Below are positions 7,489 to 16,741 of a stretch of 64,000 nucleotides of DNA, in pieces. The stretch comes from Pseudarthrobacter sp. MM222 (GTDB lineage Bacteria; Actinomycetota; Actinomycetes; Actinomycetales; Micrococcaceae), in assembly GCF_947090775.1 (NCBI RefSeq), contig NZ_OX352321.1, positions 248,001 to 312,000 of the forward strand, read 5' to 3'. Position 1 is the stretch's first letter; each line of letters opens with the position of its first letter. The position numbers and the translations under genes were made by a program. The notes under the pieces were generated by a model that saw only the letters and a list, made by a program, of their open reading frames with translations, had not been told where the DNA came from and searched no databases.

Positions 7489-9819
7489 ATGGCCCTCATC
7501 ACCTCGGACCGCGCCCGGTTCCCCAACGACCCGTGGCAGCTCGTGGAGACCGTTCACCTCCCCGGCAACGCCGGCACGCTGGAGACCCTGTTCAGCCTCG
7601 GCAACGGCCACCTGGGCATTCGCGGTGCCCACTGGGCGGCCGCGGACGCCGACCTGCCGGGCAGCTTCATTAACGGTTTCCATGAGACGTGGGACATCAA
7701 GCATGCGGAAAACGCCTACGGTTTCGCCCGCACCGGCCAGCGCATCCTCTACATCCCGGACGCCAACAACTTCACGGTGGTCATCGACGGCGAAACCCTG
7801 AGCCTGGAGGAGTCCACCGTCCTGGACTACCGGCGCAGCATGGACTTCGCCACGGGCATCTATGAGTGCCGGATCGTCTGGCAGTGCCGCTCCGGCGCCA
7901 CCGTCACCACCACGGAACGCCGCGCCGTCGGCTACGAGGCCCGTGGCGCCCTCGGCATCTCCCTGGAACTCGCCGCTGACCGGGACATCTCCGCGGACGT
8001 CACCTCTTCCGTGATCAACCGCCAGGACCAGCCGGTCGAGGACCACTCGGCGCACGACCCGCGCCGGGCCGGCCGGCACGCCGGGCGGGTACTCCTGCCG
8101 GTGCGGCTCGACGGCGGCGATGGTTCGCTGCGCCTGTCGTGGGAAACCGCGGAATCGAAGCAGCGGATCGGCTTGGCCGTGGACCACTGGACGTCCGCGG
8201 GCGTGCAACCCTTCGACACCCAGGTGCACGAGGATGACAGCAGTGTCCGCTATGTCCTGGCCGTCGGCGCGGACGAGCCGTTCGTGCTGGAGAAGAGCGT
8301 CAGCTACGCCGTCGGGCAGTCTGTCGAGGACCTCGCCGACGCCGCAGAAGCCGGCCTCATACCCCTCAGCGAGATCTTTGCCCAGAGCGTGGCGCACTAC
8401 CGCGACTACTGGACGACGAGCGACATCGACCTGCCCGGACAGACCGAGCTGCAGCAGGCGGTTCGCTGGAACCTCTTCCAGCTGGCCCAGGCCACGGCCT
8501 GCGCCGATGTTGCGGGCATCCCGGCGAAGGGCGTCAGCGGCTCCGGCTACGAGGGCCACTACTTCTGGGACCAGGAGGTGTACCTGCTGCCCTACCTGAC
8601 CTACACCAACCCGGGGAACGCGCGCCAGGTCCTTGAGTTCCGCCACGACATGCTGCCGGAGGCCAAGATCCGCGCCAAGGAGCTCAGCGTGGACGGGGCC
8701 CTGTTCCCCTGGCGGACCATCAACGGGCTCGAGGCCAGCGCCTACTACGCCGCCGGCACCGCCCAGTTCCATATCGCCGCGGCGATCGCCTTCGCAACCA
8801 ACCGCTACATCTGGGCCAGCGGCGACACCGAGTTCCGGAAATCCCTCGGCGCCGAGCTGCTGATCGAGACCGCCCGGATGTGGGTCTCGCTGGGCTTCTT
8901 CGGCAAGGACGGCCTCTTCCACATCCACGGCGTCACCGGCCCGGACGAGTACACCGCCGTCGTCAACGACAACCTGTATACCAATGTCATGGCGCGCTTT
9001 AACCTGCGTGCCGCGGCGGCGCTGGACCACCCGGAAATCGACGACGCCGAACGCCAGCTCTGGGAGCAGGCCGCCAACCGCATGCAATTGCCCTACGACG
9101 AGGACCTCCAGGTGCACTCGCAGGACAACGACTTCATGACCCTGGAGCCCTGGGACTGGAGTACCCCGCGGTCCAAGTACCCGCTGCTGCTGAACTTCCA
9201 CCCGCTGGTGATCTACCGGCACCAGGTCCTGAAGCAGGCGGACACCGTGCTGGCCATGTTCCTGCAGTGGCAGGATTTCAGTGCCGAAGAAAAGCGCCGC
9301 GCCTTCGATTTTTACGATCCGATCACCACCGGCGACTCCACCCTCTCCGCCTGCGTCCAGGGCATCATGGCGGCCGAGGTGGGCTACGGCAAGGCCGCGC
9401 TGGAGCACTTCACGCACGCGCTGTTCATTGACCTGGACGACACCCACGGCAACACCATCGACGGCGTCCACATCGCGTCCACCGGCGGCGTATGGAGCTC
9501 GCTGGTCAGCGGCTTCGCCGGCCTGCGGGACCAGGGCACCGTGCCCTACTTTGACCCGAGGCTGCCGGCGGAATGGGACGGGCTGTCCTTCCACCTGAAG
9601 GTCCAGGGCAGTCTGCTGCACGTCGGCCTGGAGCAGGGATCCATCACCCTGACCGTCCGGGAGGGTGCACCGCTGGACGTCGACGTCCGCGGGGAACTGC
9701 TGACCGTGGACGGCGACCCCGTCCGCGTTCCGCTGGCGCCCGTGGCCGCGCCTGAGCCCACGATCTTCCCCAGCGGACTTCCGACGGCGTCGATCCCGGT
9801 AGTCCGCGCCGCCGTCTAG
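7489..9819 (+). CDS. glycoside hydrolase family 65 disaccharide phosphorylase
   Basis: This 776-residue GH65 enzyme splits an alpha-glucosyl disaccharide with phosphate into beta-glucose 1-phosphate and glucose. The N-terminal domain reads LGNGHLGIRG. GYEGHYFWDQEVY near residue 355 lines the active site, and Glu487 in TGPDEY is the general acid seen in maltose phosphorylases. ATG 7489 was chosen because AAGGAA precedes it; the 10-residue longer start lacks a site. Maltose is the commonest substrate, but trehalose, kojibiose and nigerose phosphorylases share these motifs. No sugar transporter lies in this cluster, so import must be encoded elsewhere. Confidence 0.92.
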   Translation: MALITSDRARFPNDPWQLVETVHLPGNAGTLETLFSLGNGHLGIRGAHWAAADADLPGSFINGFHETWDIKHAENAYGFARTGQRILYIPDANNFTVVIDGETLSLEESTVLDYRRSMDFATGIYECRIVWQCRSGATVTTTERRAVGYEARGALGISLELAADRDISADVTSSVINRQDQPVEDHSAHDPRRAGRHAGRVLLPVRLDGGDGSLRLSWETAESKQRIGLAVDHWTSAGVQPFDTQVHEDDSSVRYVLAVGADEPFVLEKSVSYAVGQSVEDLADAAEAGLIPLSEIFAQSVAHYRDYWTTSDIDLPGQTELQQAVRWNLFQLAQATACADVAGIPAKGVSGSGYEGHYFWDQEVYLLPYLTYTNPGNARQVLEFRHDMLPEAKIRAKELSVDGALFPWRTINGLEASAYYAAGTAQFHIAAAIAFATNRYIWASGDTEFRKSLGAELLIETARMWVSLGFFGKDGLFHIHGVTGPDEYTAVVNDNLYTNVMARFNLRAAAALDHPEIDDAERQLWEQAANRMQLPYDEDLQVHSQDNDFMTLEPWDWSTPRSKYPLLLNFHPLVIYRHQVLKQADTVLAMFLQWQDFSAEEKRRAFDFYDPITTGDSTLSACVQGIMAAEVGYGKAALEHFTHALFIDLDDTHGNTIDGVHIASTGGVWSSLVSGFAGLRDQGTVPYFDPRLPAEWDGLSFHLKVQGSLLHVGLEQGSITLTVREGAPLDVDVRGELLTVDGDPVRVPLAPVAAPEPTIFPSGLPTASIPVVRAAV

Positions 9820-9867
9820 GTCGCCCCACCCGGGACCCGCGAGCCGAGGTCCCGGACGGGCTGATCA

Positions 9868-9894
9868 GGGCGGATATGCGACGCCGATCCGCCC
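9868..9894. terminator. hairpin between convergent GH65 and MFS genes
   Basis: GGGCGGAT (9868-9875) pairs perfectly with ATCCGCCC (9887-9894) across an 11-nt loop. It sits between two convergent stops and touches the stop codon of the MFS gene. It has no U-tract, as is common for actinobacterial hairpins, and may serve both directions. Confidence 0.6.
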
Positions 9895-11283
9895 CTAACT
9901 GCCCACCAGGTCCGTTCCGGCGTCGGTCCCGCGGTCCCGCCCGCCGTCCGTTCCGATCTCCGCGGCCAGGTCCGTTCCGCCGTCGGCGTCGCCGTCCGCG
10001 TCGCTCTCCGCACCCCGGTCCAGGGGATGGGCCAGCTCGTCGTGCGGCATCCGCGCGACGATCATCGCCACGACGGCCATGAGCGGGCACACGCCCCCCG
10101 CCACGAGGAATATGAGCCATACCGGGAGCACCTCGGCGGCGGGACCGGCCAGGGCCATGGAGACGGGCATGAGGGCCAACGACACGAAAAAATCCAGGCT
10201 GGAGACGCGGCCGAGCAGGTACGGCGGAACCCGGCGCTGCAGCAACGTGCCCCAGATGACCATGCCCACGCTGCCGGTGGCGCCGAAGACAAACATGGCC
10301 GCGGCCACGGCCCAGAAACTGTCCATGACACCCACGGCGGCGATGGGCAAAGTGCCCAGTCCCCAGGAAACCATCATCACGGTGAGGTAGCGGCGGGGCA
10401 GGGGGAAGGACGCCGTTGCCAGCGCGGCCACAGCGCTGCCGACGCCCATGATGGCGAGCAGGAACCCGAACATCCGCGAGTCGCCGCCGAGCTGGTCCCG
10501 GACCACGAACGGCAGCAGCACCTCGATGGGGCCGATCAGGAACAGCACCGAAATGCAGGCCCAGAGCAGGGTCCACAACAGCCAGGGTGTCCGGAGCGTG
10601 TAGCCCACGCCTTCGCGGAGGTCGTGCAGCAGCGAGCCCGCGCGCACGCGGTCCGGCGCGGCGGCGTCCGCTGGCTTCTGGCCTGGGATCGGGGGCTGTG
10701 GCCTGAGGAAGTTCAGGACTCCGAATGCCAGCAGATGGCAGGCCGCCACGCCGGTCACCGCGTGCGAGGGGGAAAGTGCGGCCACCAGAATGCCGGCCAC
10801 TGCAGGACCGGCGGCCTGCTGCAGGATCGGCCGCATCGTGCCTTCCATGCCGTTGGCCGCGAGCAGGTCCTCGGGCGGGAGGATCCGGGGCAGGATGGCG
10901 GAGTAGGCGGGGAAGAAGAACGCTGCACCGACGCCCAGCACGAACGCCCCCAGCGCCAGATGCCAGAGCTGCAGCCAGCCGAGCAGGGCAAGCCCGCTGA
11001 TGCTGGCAATGACCGCCAGGTTCGCGCCCTCGACGCCGATGATCAGAAGCCGCTGCGGAACGCGGTCCGCCGCGATGCCCCCGGCCAGCACGAACGCCAC
11101 GAGCCCCACACTGCCGGCCGTGGCCACGAGCGAGAGCTCCAGCGGACCGCCGCCAAGGTGGATCACCTCATAGACCATCGCGACGGCCCACATTCCGGAA
11201 CCGAAGATGGAGATGGCCAGCGCCGCGATCAGCACGCGGTACTCCCGGTGCGCGAAAGGGCGGAGGGCTCGCGGGGCACGCAT
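9895..11283 (-). CDS. MFS transporter, drug-exporter-like
   Basis: The 462-residue integral membrane protein has about twelve hydrophobic helices. It opens with HREYRVLIAALAISIFGSG and has the loop AGGIAADRVPQR at the MFS motif A position, as in the enterobactin/macrolide-exporter branch (DHA3 type). The last 45 residues form an unusual tail rich in Asp, Gly and Thr (DGDADGGTD and similar), probably disordered and cytoplasmic. It is monocistronic and convergent with the GH65 gene, so it is unlikely to be the sugar importer. The substrate cannot be told from sequence. Confidence 0.85.
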   Translation of the reverse strand: MRAPRALRPFAHREYRVLIAALAISIFGSGMWAVAMVYEVIHLGGGPLELSLVATAGSVGLVAFVLAGGIAADRVPQRLLIIGVEGANLAVIASISGLALLGWLQLWHLALGAFVLGVGAAFFFPAYSAILPRILPPEDLLAANGMEGTMRPILQQAAGPAVAGILVAALSPSHAVTGVAACHLLAFGVLNFLRPQPPIPGQKPADAAAPDRVRAGSLLHDLREGVGYTLRTPWLLWTLLWACISVLFLIGPIEVLLPFVVRDQLGGDSRMFGFLLAIMGVGSAVAALATASFPLPRRYLTVMMVSWGLGTLPIAAVGVMDSFWAVAAAMFVFGATGSVGMVIWGTLLQRRVPPYLLGRVSSLDFFVSLALMPVSMALAGPAAEVLPVWLIFLVAGGVCPLMAVVAMIVARMPHDELAHPLDRGAESDADGDADGGTDLAAEIGTDGGRDRGTDAGTDLVGS

Positions 11284-11464
11284 GTGCCCAGTCTAGGGGC
11301 CCGCCGCGGACTCTGCCGGAAAAATACCGCGCCCTGGGACGCGCGAGTGTGCCCGTCCACCGTCCAGTACCTGTCCGGGCATCTGTCCGGAGTTCCGGAC
11401 GGAACTTTGCCGGGACACAGATGCGCTTCCAGTGGGGAGGGCCGTGCCCGGTTAGGCTCCTGTC

Positions 11465-12055
11465 ATGAGCATTCCGGCCACCGACACGCTGCAGCGCAGC
11501 ATAGCGTTTATCGGGGCCAACGCCGGGCTCGCGCTGCACCCCGTGGATGCCGGCGGCGTCCAAATCCCGGGGGAGCCCGCGAACTGCTTCGCCTCGTTCT
11601 GGATGGCCGACTGGTCCCGTTGGGGGCAAGGGAACGCATTGCTGGTCGCCACGCTCAAGGGCTGGCGGAGTTATGGCGCGAACGAGTATTTCGCCGCGTC
11701 CCTGGCCGCCGAGCTGACCCGCCACTTTCCGGAAGCGGCACGCTTCCCGCTGACCGGGATCAGCCACACCCAGGACGAGTTCGACGTCGAACTGGACGCC
11801 GGGAGCGGGCTCCGCGCCACCGGACGCAAGGCCGCACTTGCCATCAGCGGAGTCCTGGACCGGCGGCAGTTCGCGGCCCCCGAGTTTCAGCTCGGAAATA
11901 CCAGCGCCTCCCTGAGCAACGTCTACCTGCCGTGCAGCACGGGCACTCTCATGGAGTTCGGCGTCGAGTGGCCGGGGGCCGCGGCCGTCTATCCCGGCCC
12001 GCGCGGGCCGGCGTCGTCCGCCTTCCTGGCCGTGGCGGAATCCTGGGCGCTCTGA
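11465..12055 (+). CDS. conserved-looking hypothetical protein
   Basis: I do not recognise this 196-residue protein. It starts MSIPATDTLQRSIAFIGANAG, has no signal peptide or membrane helix, and is rich in aromatic residues around WMADWSRWGQG. Composition is that of a folded cytoplasmic domain. It is preceded by a 180-nt gap from the divergent MFS gene and followed 91 nt later by another unknown gene. Codon use resembles its neighbours, so it is probably real. Confidence 0.7.
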   Translation: MSIPATDTLQRSIAFIGANAGLALHPVDAGGVQIPGEPANCFASFWMADWSRWGQGNALLVATLKGWRSYGANEYFAASLAAELTRHFPEAARFPLTGISHTQDEFDVELDAGSGLRATGRKAALAISGVLDRRQFAAPEFQLGNTSASLSNVYLPCSTGTLMEFGVEWPGAAAVYPGPRGPASSAFLAVAESWAL

Positions 12056-12146
12056 CCCGGCCGGGGGATTGGCCTAGTGTTAAGCGTGCAGGCAGCCGCC
12101 GGCTGCCAGCACCTACCGACAGTTCCGGTTTTGACGAGAGGCGACG

Positions 12147-13022
12147 ATGGCCAAGCGCAGCAACCCGGCAATGAAGATGGCACAGAAGACCGCACACAAC
12201 GTGATGTTCGACGCCGAGGGCAACCCCAAACCAGGCGTCCATAACGTGCTCCTGCGGGCCGTCGAAATCCAGCGCCCCCTGGTCTTGGCAAACCTCCGGC
12301 GCCTGCAGAAGAGGCATCCGCGGGCCACGGCGGCGCAGCTGGCCGCAAAGCTGGAACGCGACTATCTGCTCGCCGTCACCGGCGGCGGGGCACTTGTGGG
12401 CGGAACGGCGGTGATTCCCGGCGTCGGTACCGTGGCCGCCCTGGGGCTTTCGGCCGCCGCAACCGTGGGATTCCTTGAGGCGACCGCTGTGTTCGCCACC
12501 TCGCTGGCCGAGCTGCACGGCGTGAGGATGGTCGACCCGGAGAGGGCGAGCACGCTGGTCATGGCCATCATGCTCGGTGAGGAGGGCACCGCCTTGCTGG
12601 GCTCGCTGGGCGCGCAGTCCGCGGGGAAAGGCCAGGGACCCACGCAGGCGTGGGGCTCCTTGTTCGCCCGCCGGGTTCCGATGGCCGGCTTCGGCTCGGT
12701 GCGCGAACGGATCCAGACGATGTTCCTCCGGAACCTGCTGAGACGCCAGGGAACTGCGCTGCTGGGCCGGGCGCTGCCGTTCGGCATCGGAGCCGTAGTG
12801 GGCGGCGTCGGGAACCGCATGATGGGACTCGCCGTCATCGCCAACGCCAAGGAAGCCTTCGGACCCATGCCGGACACGATTCCGGGCGAGCTGCGGGCCA
12901 TCGCGGACACCACGGGCCCGGAGGCCCTCCGCAACACCGGTCCGGACACCGGCACGGGCACACCCTCCGATGCCGGCTCCGGTAACGACTCTGCCCCGGA
13001 AGGCGGCAAGACTTGGATCTGA
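12147..13022 (+). CDS. hypothetical membrane-associated protein
   Basis: The 291-residue protein is not recognised. A basic N-terminus (MAKRSNPAMKMAQK) is followed by a glycine-rich hydrophobic stretch with GGGALVGGTAVIPGVG and ALGLSAAATVGF near residues 78-112, probably two membrane segments. A second hydrophobic stretch (LLGRALPFGIGAVVGG) lies near residue 210. The last 40 residues are a low-complexity Gly/Thr/Asp tail. The layout loosely recalls EcsC-like proteins, but I would not assign it. Its stop overlaps the TTG start of pxpA by 10 nt, so the two are translated as a unit. Confidence 0.7.
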   Translation: MAKRSNPAMKMAQKTAHNVMFDAEGNPKPGVHNVLLRAVEIQRPLVLANLRRLQKRHPRATAAQLAAKLERDYLLAVTGGGALVGGTAVIPGVGTVAALGLSAAATVGFLEATAVFATSLAELHGVRMVDPERASTLVMAIMLGEEGTALLGSLGAQSAGKGQGPTQAWGSLFARRVPMAGFGSVRERIQTMFLRNLLRRQGTALLGRALPFGIGAVVGGVGNRMMGLAVIANAKEAFGPMPDTIPGELRAIADTTGPEALRNTGPDTGTGTPSDAGSGNDSAPEGGKTWI

Positions 13023-13762
13023 ACGCCGGCCTCGGGGAGTCCTTCGGGAGCTGGACCATGGGCGACGACGCCGCCATGTTCCCGCTTGTCACGAGCGCCA
13101 GCGTGGCGTGCGGGGTGCACGCCGGGGACCCCGTGACGATGCTGGACACCTGCCGCGCCGCGTACGACCTCGACGTCCGGGTGGGTGCCCACATCGGCTA
13201 CCCGGACCTCGCCGGGTTTGGCCTCCGGGCACTGGACATGTCCTTCGACGATCTGTTCGGGTCGGTGCTGTACCAGCTCGGCGCGCTGGACGGGGTGGCC
13301 CATGCGGTCGGCGCCTCGGTGGACTACGTCAAGGTGCACGGCGGCCTCTACGACCGGACGATGCGCGACGCCGAGCAGGCGTCGGCCGTGATTGCCGCCG
13401 TCCAGGCCTACGACCCCGGACTGCCGGTCCTCGGCTTCCCCGGCTCCGCCCTGCTCGCGATGGCAGCGGAATCCGGCCACCCGGTCTTCGCCGAAGCCTT
13501 CGCCGACCGCAGCTACCTCCCGGACGGCACCCTTGTGCCGCGCTCGCAGGAGGGCGCCCTGCTCCACGACGCCGGTCAAATCGCCGAACGGGCGGTGCGC
13601 CTCGCCACCAAGGGCGAAGTCGAGGCGGTCGACGGCACGGTGCTCCGGATCGAACCGCACTCGCTGTGCCTGAATGGGGGTCCCCCCGGGTCCGTCGTCA
13701 CGGCGGGCGCGGTCCGCGCGGCCCTGGAGCAGGCCGGCGTCGAGCTGGAAAGCTTCGCCTAG
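13013..13762 (+). CDS. pxpA: 5-oxoprolinase subunit A (LamB/YcsF family)
   Basis: The 249-residue protein is PxpA, which with PxpB and PxpC hydrolyses 5-oxoproline (pyroglutamate) to glutamate using ATP. MDLNAGLGESFG, VACGVHAGDP, VKVHGGLYD and GTLVPRSQEGALLHD correspond to the conserved family blocks in order. The start is TTG at 13013, inside the end of the upstream gene, because the N-terminal DLNA motif must be included. No pxpB or pxpC is adjacent; usually the three sit together, so partners must be elsewhere. The identity is secure; the in vivo partner set is not. Confidence 0.9.
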   Translation: MDLNAGLGESFGSWTMGDDAAMFPLVTSASVACGVHAGDPVTMLDTCRAAYDLDVRVGAHIGYPDLAGFGLRALDMSFDDLFGSVLYQLGALDGVAHAVGASVDYVKVHGGLYDRTMRDAEQASAVIAAVQAYDPGLPVLGFPGSALLAMAAESGHPVFAEAFADRSYLPDGTLVPRSQEGALLHDAGQIAERAVRLATKGEVEAVDGTVLRIEPHSLCLNGGPPGSVVTAGAVRAALEQAGVELESFA

Positions 13763-13768
13763 AAGGGG

Positions 13769-15079
13769 CTACCCGAATAGCAGGTGGGCCAGGGTGAAGA
13801 TGACGAGCCCGGCGAGGGCGCCCACCACGGTGCCGTTGATCCGGATGAACTGCAGGTCCTTGCCCACCTGGAGCTCGATCTTTTGTGAGGTTTCCTCGCC
13901 ATCCCAGCGCGCCACGGTATCGGTGATCACGGCGGCGATATCCGAGCGGTAAGTCTTGACGAGATAGCCCGCGGCGTCGCCGACCCACTTGTTCACCTTC
14001 CCGGCGAGTTCCGGATCGACCACCAGCCGGGTGCCGAAATCGTGCACGGCGGCCTTGAACTTCACCGTCAGCTCGCTGTGCGGATCGTCGACGGCGGTAA
14101 GCAGGGCGGTCTTGATGGTGCCCCAGGTGCGGGAAGCGAGTTCCCGGACCTCGGGATCGCCGAGGACCTGGGCTTTGATGCCCTCGGCGCGGGCGATCAT
14201 GACCGGGTCATGCTGCAGGTCCTGCGCGAGCTCCTGGAGGTATTTGTCGATAGACAACCGGACCTGGTGCTGCGGATCGGCCTGCACCGCCTTGGTGAAC
14301 TTCAGGATCTCCACATAGACCTTGTCACCCACGAGCCCGTCCACGAACGTCGGCACCCAGGTGGGGGAGCGGTCGGTGACCAGCCTGCTGACGGTCTCAT
14401 GGTTGTCCCGGACCCAGTCCACCGTGCGGTCGACCAGCAGGTCCACGAGCGCGTGGTGGTGGCCGTCGTCGAAGATCCTCTGGGCGAGGCGGCCCACCGG
14501 CGGTCCCCACGGCGGGGTGAGCAGATGTTTGCGGACCATGCTCTCGATCACGGCCTGGACGTCGTCGTCGTTCAAAACCGTGAAGGCGCCACGGATGATG
14601 GCGGCGCCTTCCTTGGCGACGCGTTCGGGGCCACCGGGTCCGGACAGCCACGTGCCGACCTTGCGCGCGATGTCCATCGAGGCGAGCTTCTCGTGGACCA
14701 CCTGCTCGGAGAGGAAGTTGGTCTCGACGAAGTCGCCCAGCGAGGCGCCGATCTGGTCCTTCCGGTTCGGGATGATGGCGGTGTGCGGAATCTTGAGGCC
14801 CATCGGGTACTTGAACAGGGCCGTGACGGCGAACCAGTCGGCAAGCGCACCCACCATGCCGCCCTCGGCGGCGGCACGGACGTACTCGAGCCACGGATAC
14901 TGCTTCTGCAGTCCGAAGGCGATCAGGAAGATGACGGCCATCGCGATCAGCAACGACACCGCGAGCAGCTTCATTTTCCGCAGTGCCGCGGCTTTCTCGG
15001 CGTCCGCCGCGCTGTACCGATGTTCGACGGCGGCGGTCGCGGACTCGGGCGGGGAAGATCGATCAGTTTTCACCTGCAT
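13769..15079 (-). CDS. DUF445 family membrane protein
   Basis: The 436-residue protein matches DUF445. A charged N-terminus is followed by one helix (about residues 36-57) and the conserved block GGMVGALADWFAVTALF, then IPNRKDQIGASLG and FLSEQVV. The long middle region is helical and soluble-looking, and a second helix ends the protein (LAGLVIFTLAHLLFG). Function of the family is unknown. It converges on pxpA with only 6 nt between stops, and is divergent from the glycerophosphodiesterase gene. Confidence 0.88.
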   Translation of the reverse strand: MQVKTDRSSPPESATAAVEHRYSAADAEKAAALRKMKLLAVSLLIAMAVIFLIAFGLQKQYPWLEYVRAAAEGGMVGALADWFAVTALFKYPMGLKIPHTAIIPNRKDQIGASLGDFVETNFLSEQVVHEKLASMDIARKVGTWLSGPGGPERVAKEGAAIIRGAFTVLNDDDVQAVIESMVRKHLLTPPWGPPVGRLAQRIFDDGHHHALVDLLVDRTVDWVRDNHETVSRLVTDRSPTWVPTFVDGLVGDKVYVEILKFTKAVQADPQHQVRLSIDKYLQELAQDLQHDPVMIARAEGIKAQVLGDPEVRELASRTWGTIKTALLTAVDDPHSELTVKFKAAVHDFGTRLVVDPELAGKVNKWVGDAAGYLVKTYRSDIAAVITDTVARWDGEETSQKIELQVGKDLQFIRINGTVVGALAGLVIFTLAHLLFG

Positions 15080-15130
15080 GTGCCCAGCCTAGTCCGACTC
15101 CCGGCCGGCCCGATCCGCTAACGTGGCTCT

Positions 15131-16030
15131 ATGACAACCGAGGAGCCCCGGGACGCCCGTCCGCTTGTCTACGCTCACCGCGGCTCCAGCGGGACCTTCG
15201 CGGAACACACGCGGGCCGCCTACCTGCAGGCCATCGCCGACGGCGCGGACGGTGTCGAGTGCGACGTCCACCTGACCCGTGACCAGCACGCCGTGCTGTT
15301 GCACGACGCCAATCTGGACCGGACCTCCGACGGCACCGGTCCGGTCGCCGACCGGACCCTGAGGGAGCTCCGACGGCTCGATTTCTCCTCCTGGCGGGGC
15401 GCCCGGATTCCGGCCGAATACGGCGGCATTTCAACGCAGTTCCTGACCCTTGTGGAGCTCCTGGACATCCTGCGGGAGGCGGGCCGTGAAATCGGGCTGG
15501 CAATCGAGCTTAAACACCCCAGCCCCTACCAGCTCAGGCTCGAAGACCGGGTCCTCGGCATCCTGCGGGCGGAAGGGTGGGAGCCCGCCACGTCGAAGTT
15601 GGGAAACATCACAGTGTCCTTCATGAGCTTCAGCCCGGAGGCGGTGAAGCACCTGCTCCAGTCCGTTCCGGCGGAGGCGGTCTGCCAACTGGTCGACGAC
15701 GTCAACGTCGGGGACATCCGGGAAGGGCTCGGCCTCGGGGCGTTCACCGGGAATGCGCTGGCCAACGTCCTGAAGGCTGCCCACACGGAAGGGGTGCGGA
15801 TCCTGAACGACTGCGAGGTCGGCATGGCCGGACCCGGCGTCGACTACCTGCGCGGGCACCCCCGGATGGTCCGGCGCTGGCTCGATTCCGGACGGCGGTT
15901 CCGGGTCTGGACGGTGGACGCGGAGGACGACGTCGCACTCTGCCAGGATTTGGGCGTCCACGAGATCACCACGAACCGGCCGGCACAGGTCCTCGCCCAG
16001 CTCCACAACGGGAGCCGGCCGCAGCGCTGA
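15131..16030 (+). CDS. glycerophosphodiester phosphodiesterase
   Basis: The 299-residue TIM-barrel enzyme hydrolyses glycerophosphodiesters to glycerol 3-phosphate and an alcohol. The catalytic set is visible: YAHRGSSG with the first histidine near residue 15, GVECDVHLT with the metal-binding Glu and Asp, and LLHDANLDRTSDG with the second histidine. No signal peptide is present, so it acts in the cytoplasm. A 51-nt gap separates it from the divergent DUF445 gene, and a strong hairpin follows it. Confidence 0.93.
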   Translation: MTTEEPRDARPLVYAHRGSSGTFAEHTRAAYLQAIADGADGVECDVHLTRDQHAVLLHDANLDRTSDGTGPVADRTLRELRRLDFSSWRGARIPAEYGGISTQFLTLVELLDILREAGREIGLAIELKHPSPYQLRLEDRVLGILRAEGWEPATSKLGNITVSFMSFSPEAVKHLLQSVPAEAVCQLVDDVNVGDIREGLGLGAFTGNALANVLKAAHTEGVRILNDCEVGMAGPGVDYLRGHPRMVRRWLDSGRRFRVWTVDAEDDVALCQDLGVHEITTNRPAQVLAQLHNGSRPQR

Positions 16031-16078
16031 GCGCCGCAGGCCGGACCATCCGGCGCCCGCCGGATCAGCCCGGAAGCG

Positions 16079-16114
16079 GACGGGCCGCCTCCCCAAGTGG
16101 GGAAGCGGCCCGTC
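16079..16114. terminator. strong hairpin between convergent genes
   Basis: Arms at 16079-16094 and 16099-16114 pair over 16 positions with a single C-A mismatch and an AAGT loop. The arm contains GACGGGCCGC. It lies 48 nt after the phosphodiesterase stop and 18 nt beyond the stop of the DUF3618 gene, so it can terminate both. There is no run of T. Confidence 0.8.
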
Positions 16115-16132
16115 GGCACGCGGGACACAGGC

Positions 16133-16741
16133 TCAGGTGTTCTGGACGCGGTCCTTCGCGTCGACGGCACTGGCCTTGACGTCCGAGACGCTGCCCTGGC
16201 CTTCGTCCTTGACCGTCTGGACGGCGTCGGTGGCGGTGGCCTTGACGTTCTCCATCGCCTCCTGGGCTGGCTCCTTGAGGCCCTCAGCCATGTCCTTGGC
16301 GGCGTCCGTCAGCTGGGTAGTGACAGGCTCCGCGGCGTTCTTCAAGGCCTCGGCGGCTTCACGTTCCTTCTGGCTCGGCGGGATCAGGGAGGAGACGAGC
16401 AGCCCCGCGCCGAAGGCGATGAGCCCGGCGGCAAGGGGGTTGCCCTGGGTCTTCACGGCGGCCCGGTGCGGTGCGTCCGCGATGGCCGATCCGGCGTCGC
16501 CGATCGAGGAGCCGATACCTGATCCGGCGCTGCCGGTGACGGAATGGACATTGCTGGTGGCGGTGTCCGCGGCGCCCATGACCTTCTCCTTCACCCCGAA
16601 AACGGCGTCTTTGACCTTGTCGGTCTGCCGGTGGACGATGTTGGACGGGGTCACTTTGTCAGCGACCGCGTCCACATTGGTTCCGAGGCGGGCACGGGTG
16701 GCTTCAATGTCGGCGCGGATGGCGTCCGGGTTTTCACTCAT
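16133..16741 (-). CDS. DUF3618 domain protein
   Basis: The 202-residue protein begins MSENPDAIRADIEATRARLG, the signature of DUF3618 (a helical N-terminal domain of about 50 residues). A putative single membrane helix (AAGLIAFGAGLLVSSLIPP) follows near residue 125. The C-terminal 70 residues are a Lys/Glu/Ala-rich helix with repeats like those of LEA proteins. It is the last gene of a three-gene operon with 4-nt overlaps. A near copy of its C-terminal half lies at the right edge of the window. Confidence 0.85.
   Translation of the reverse strand: MSENPDAIRADIEATRARLGTNVDAVADKVTPSNIVHRQTDKVKDAVFGVKEKVMGAADTATSNVHSVTGSAGSGIGSSIGDAGSAIADAPHRAAVKTQGNPLAAGLIAFGAGLLVSSLIPPSQKEREAAEALKNAAEPVTTQLTDAAKDMAEGLKEPAQEAMENVKATATDAVQTVKDEGQGSVSDVKASAVDAKDRVQNT

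Noticed and set aside
7447..9621. 724-residue antisense open frame opposite the GH65 gene
   Set aside because: It mirrors codon bias of the sense gene in high-G+C DNA. The sense strand encodes a complete GH65 enzyme.
13233..13246. Isolated GGACATGTCC-like box inside pxpA
   Set aside because: It is a single occurrence within a conserved coding segment, without the surrounding repeat rhythm, so chance is the better explanation.
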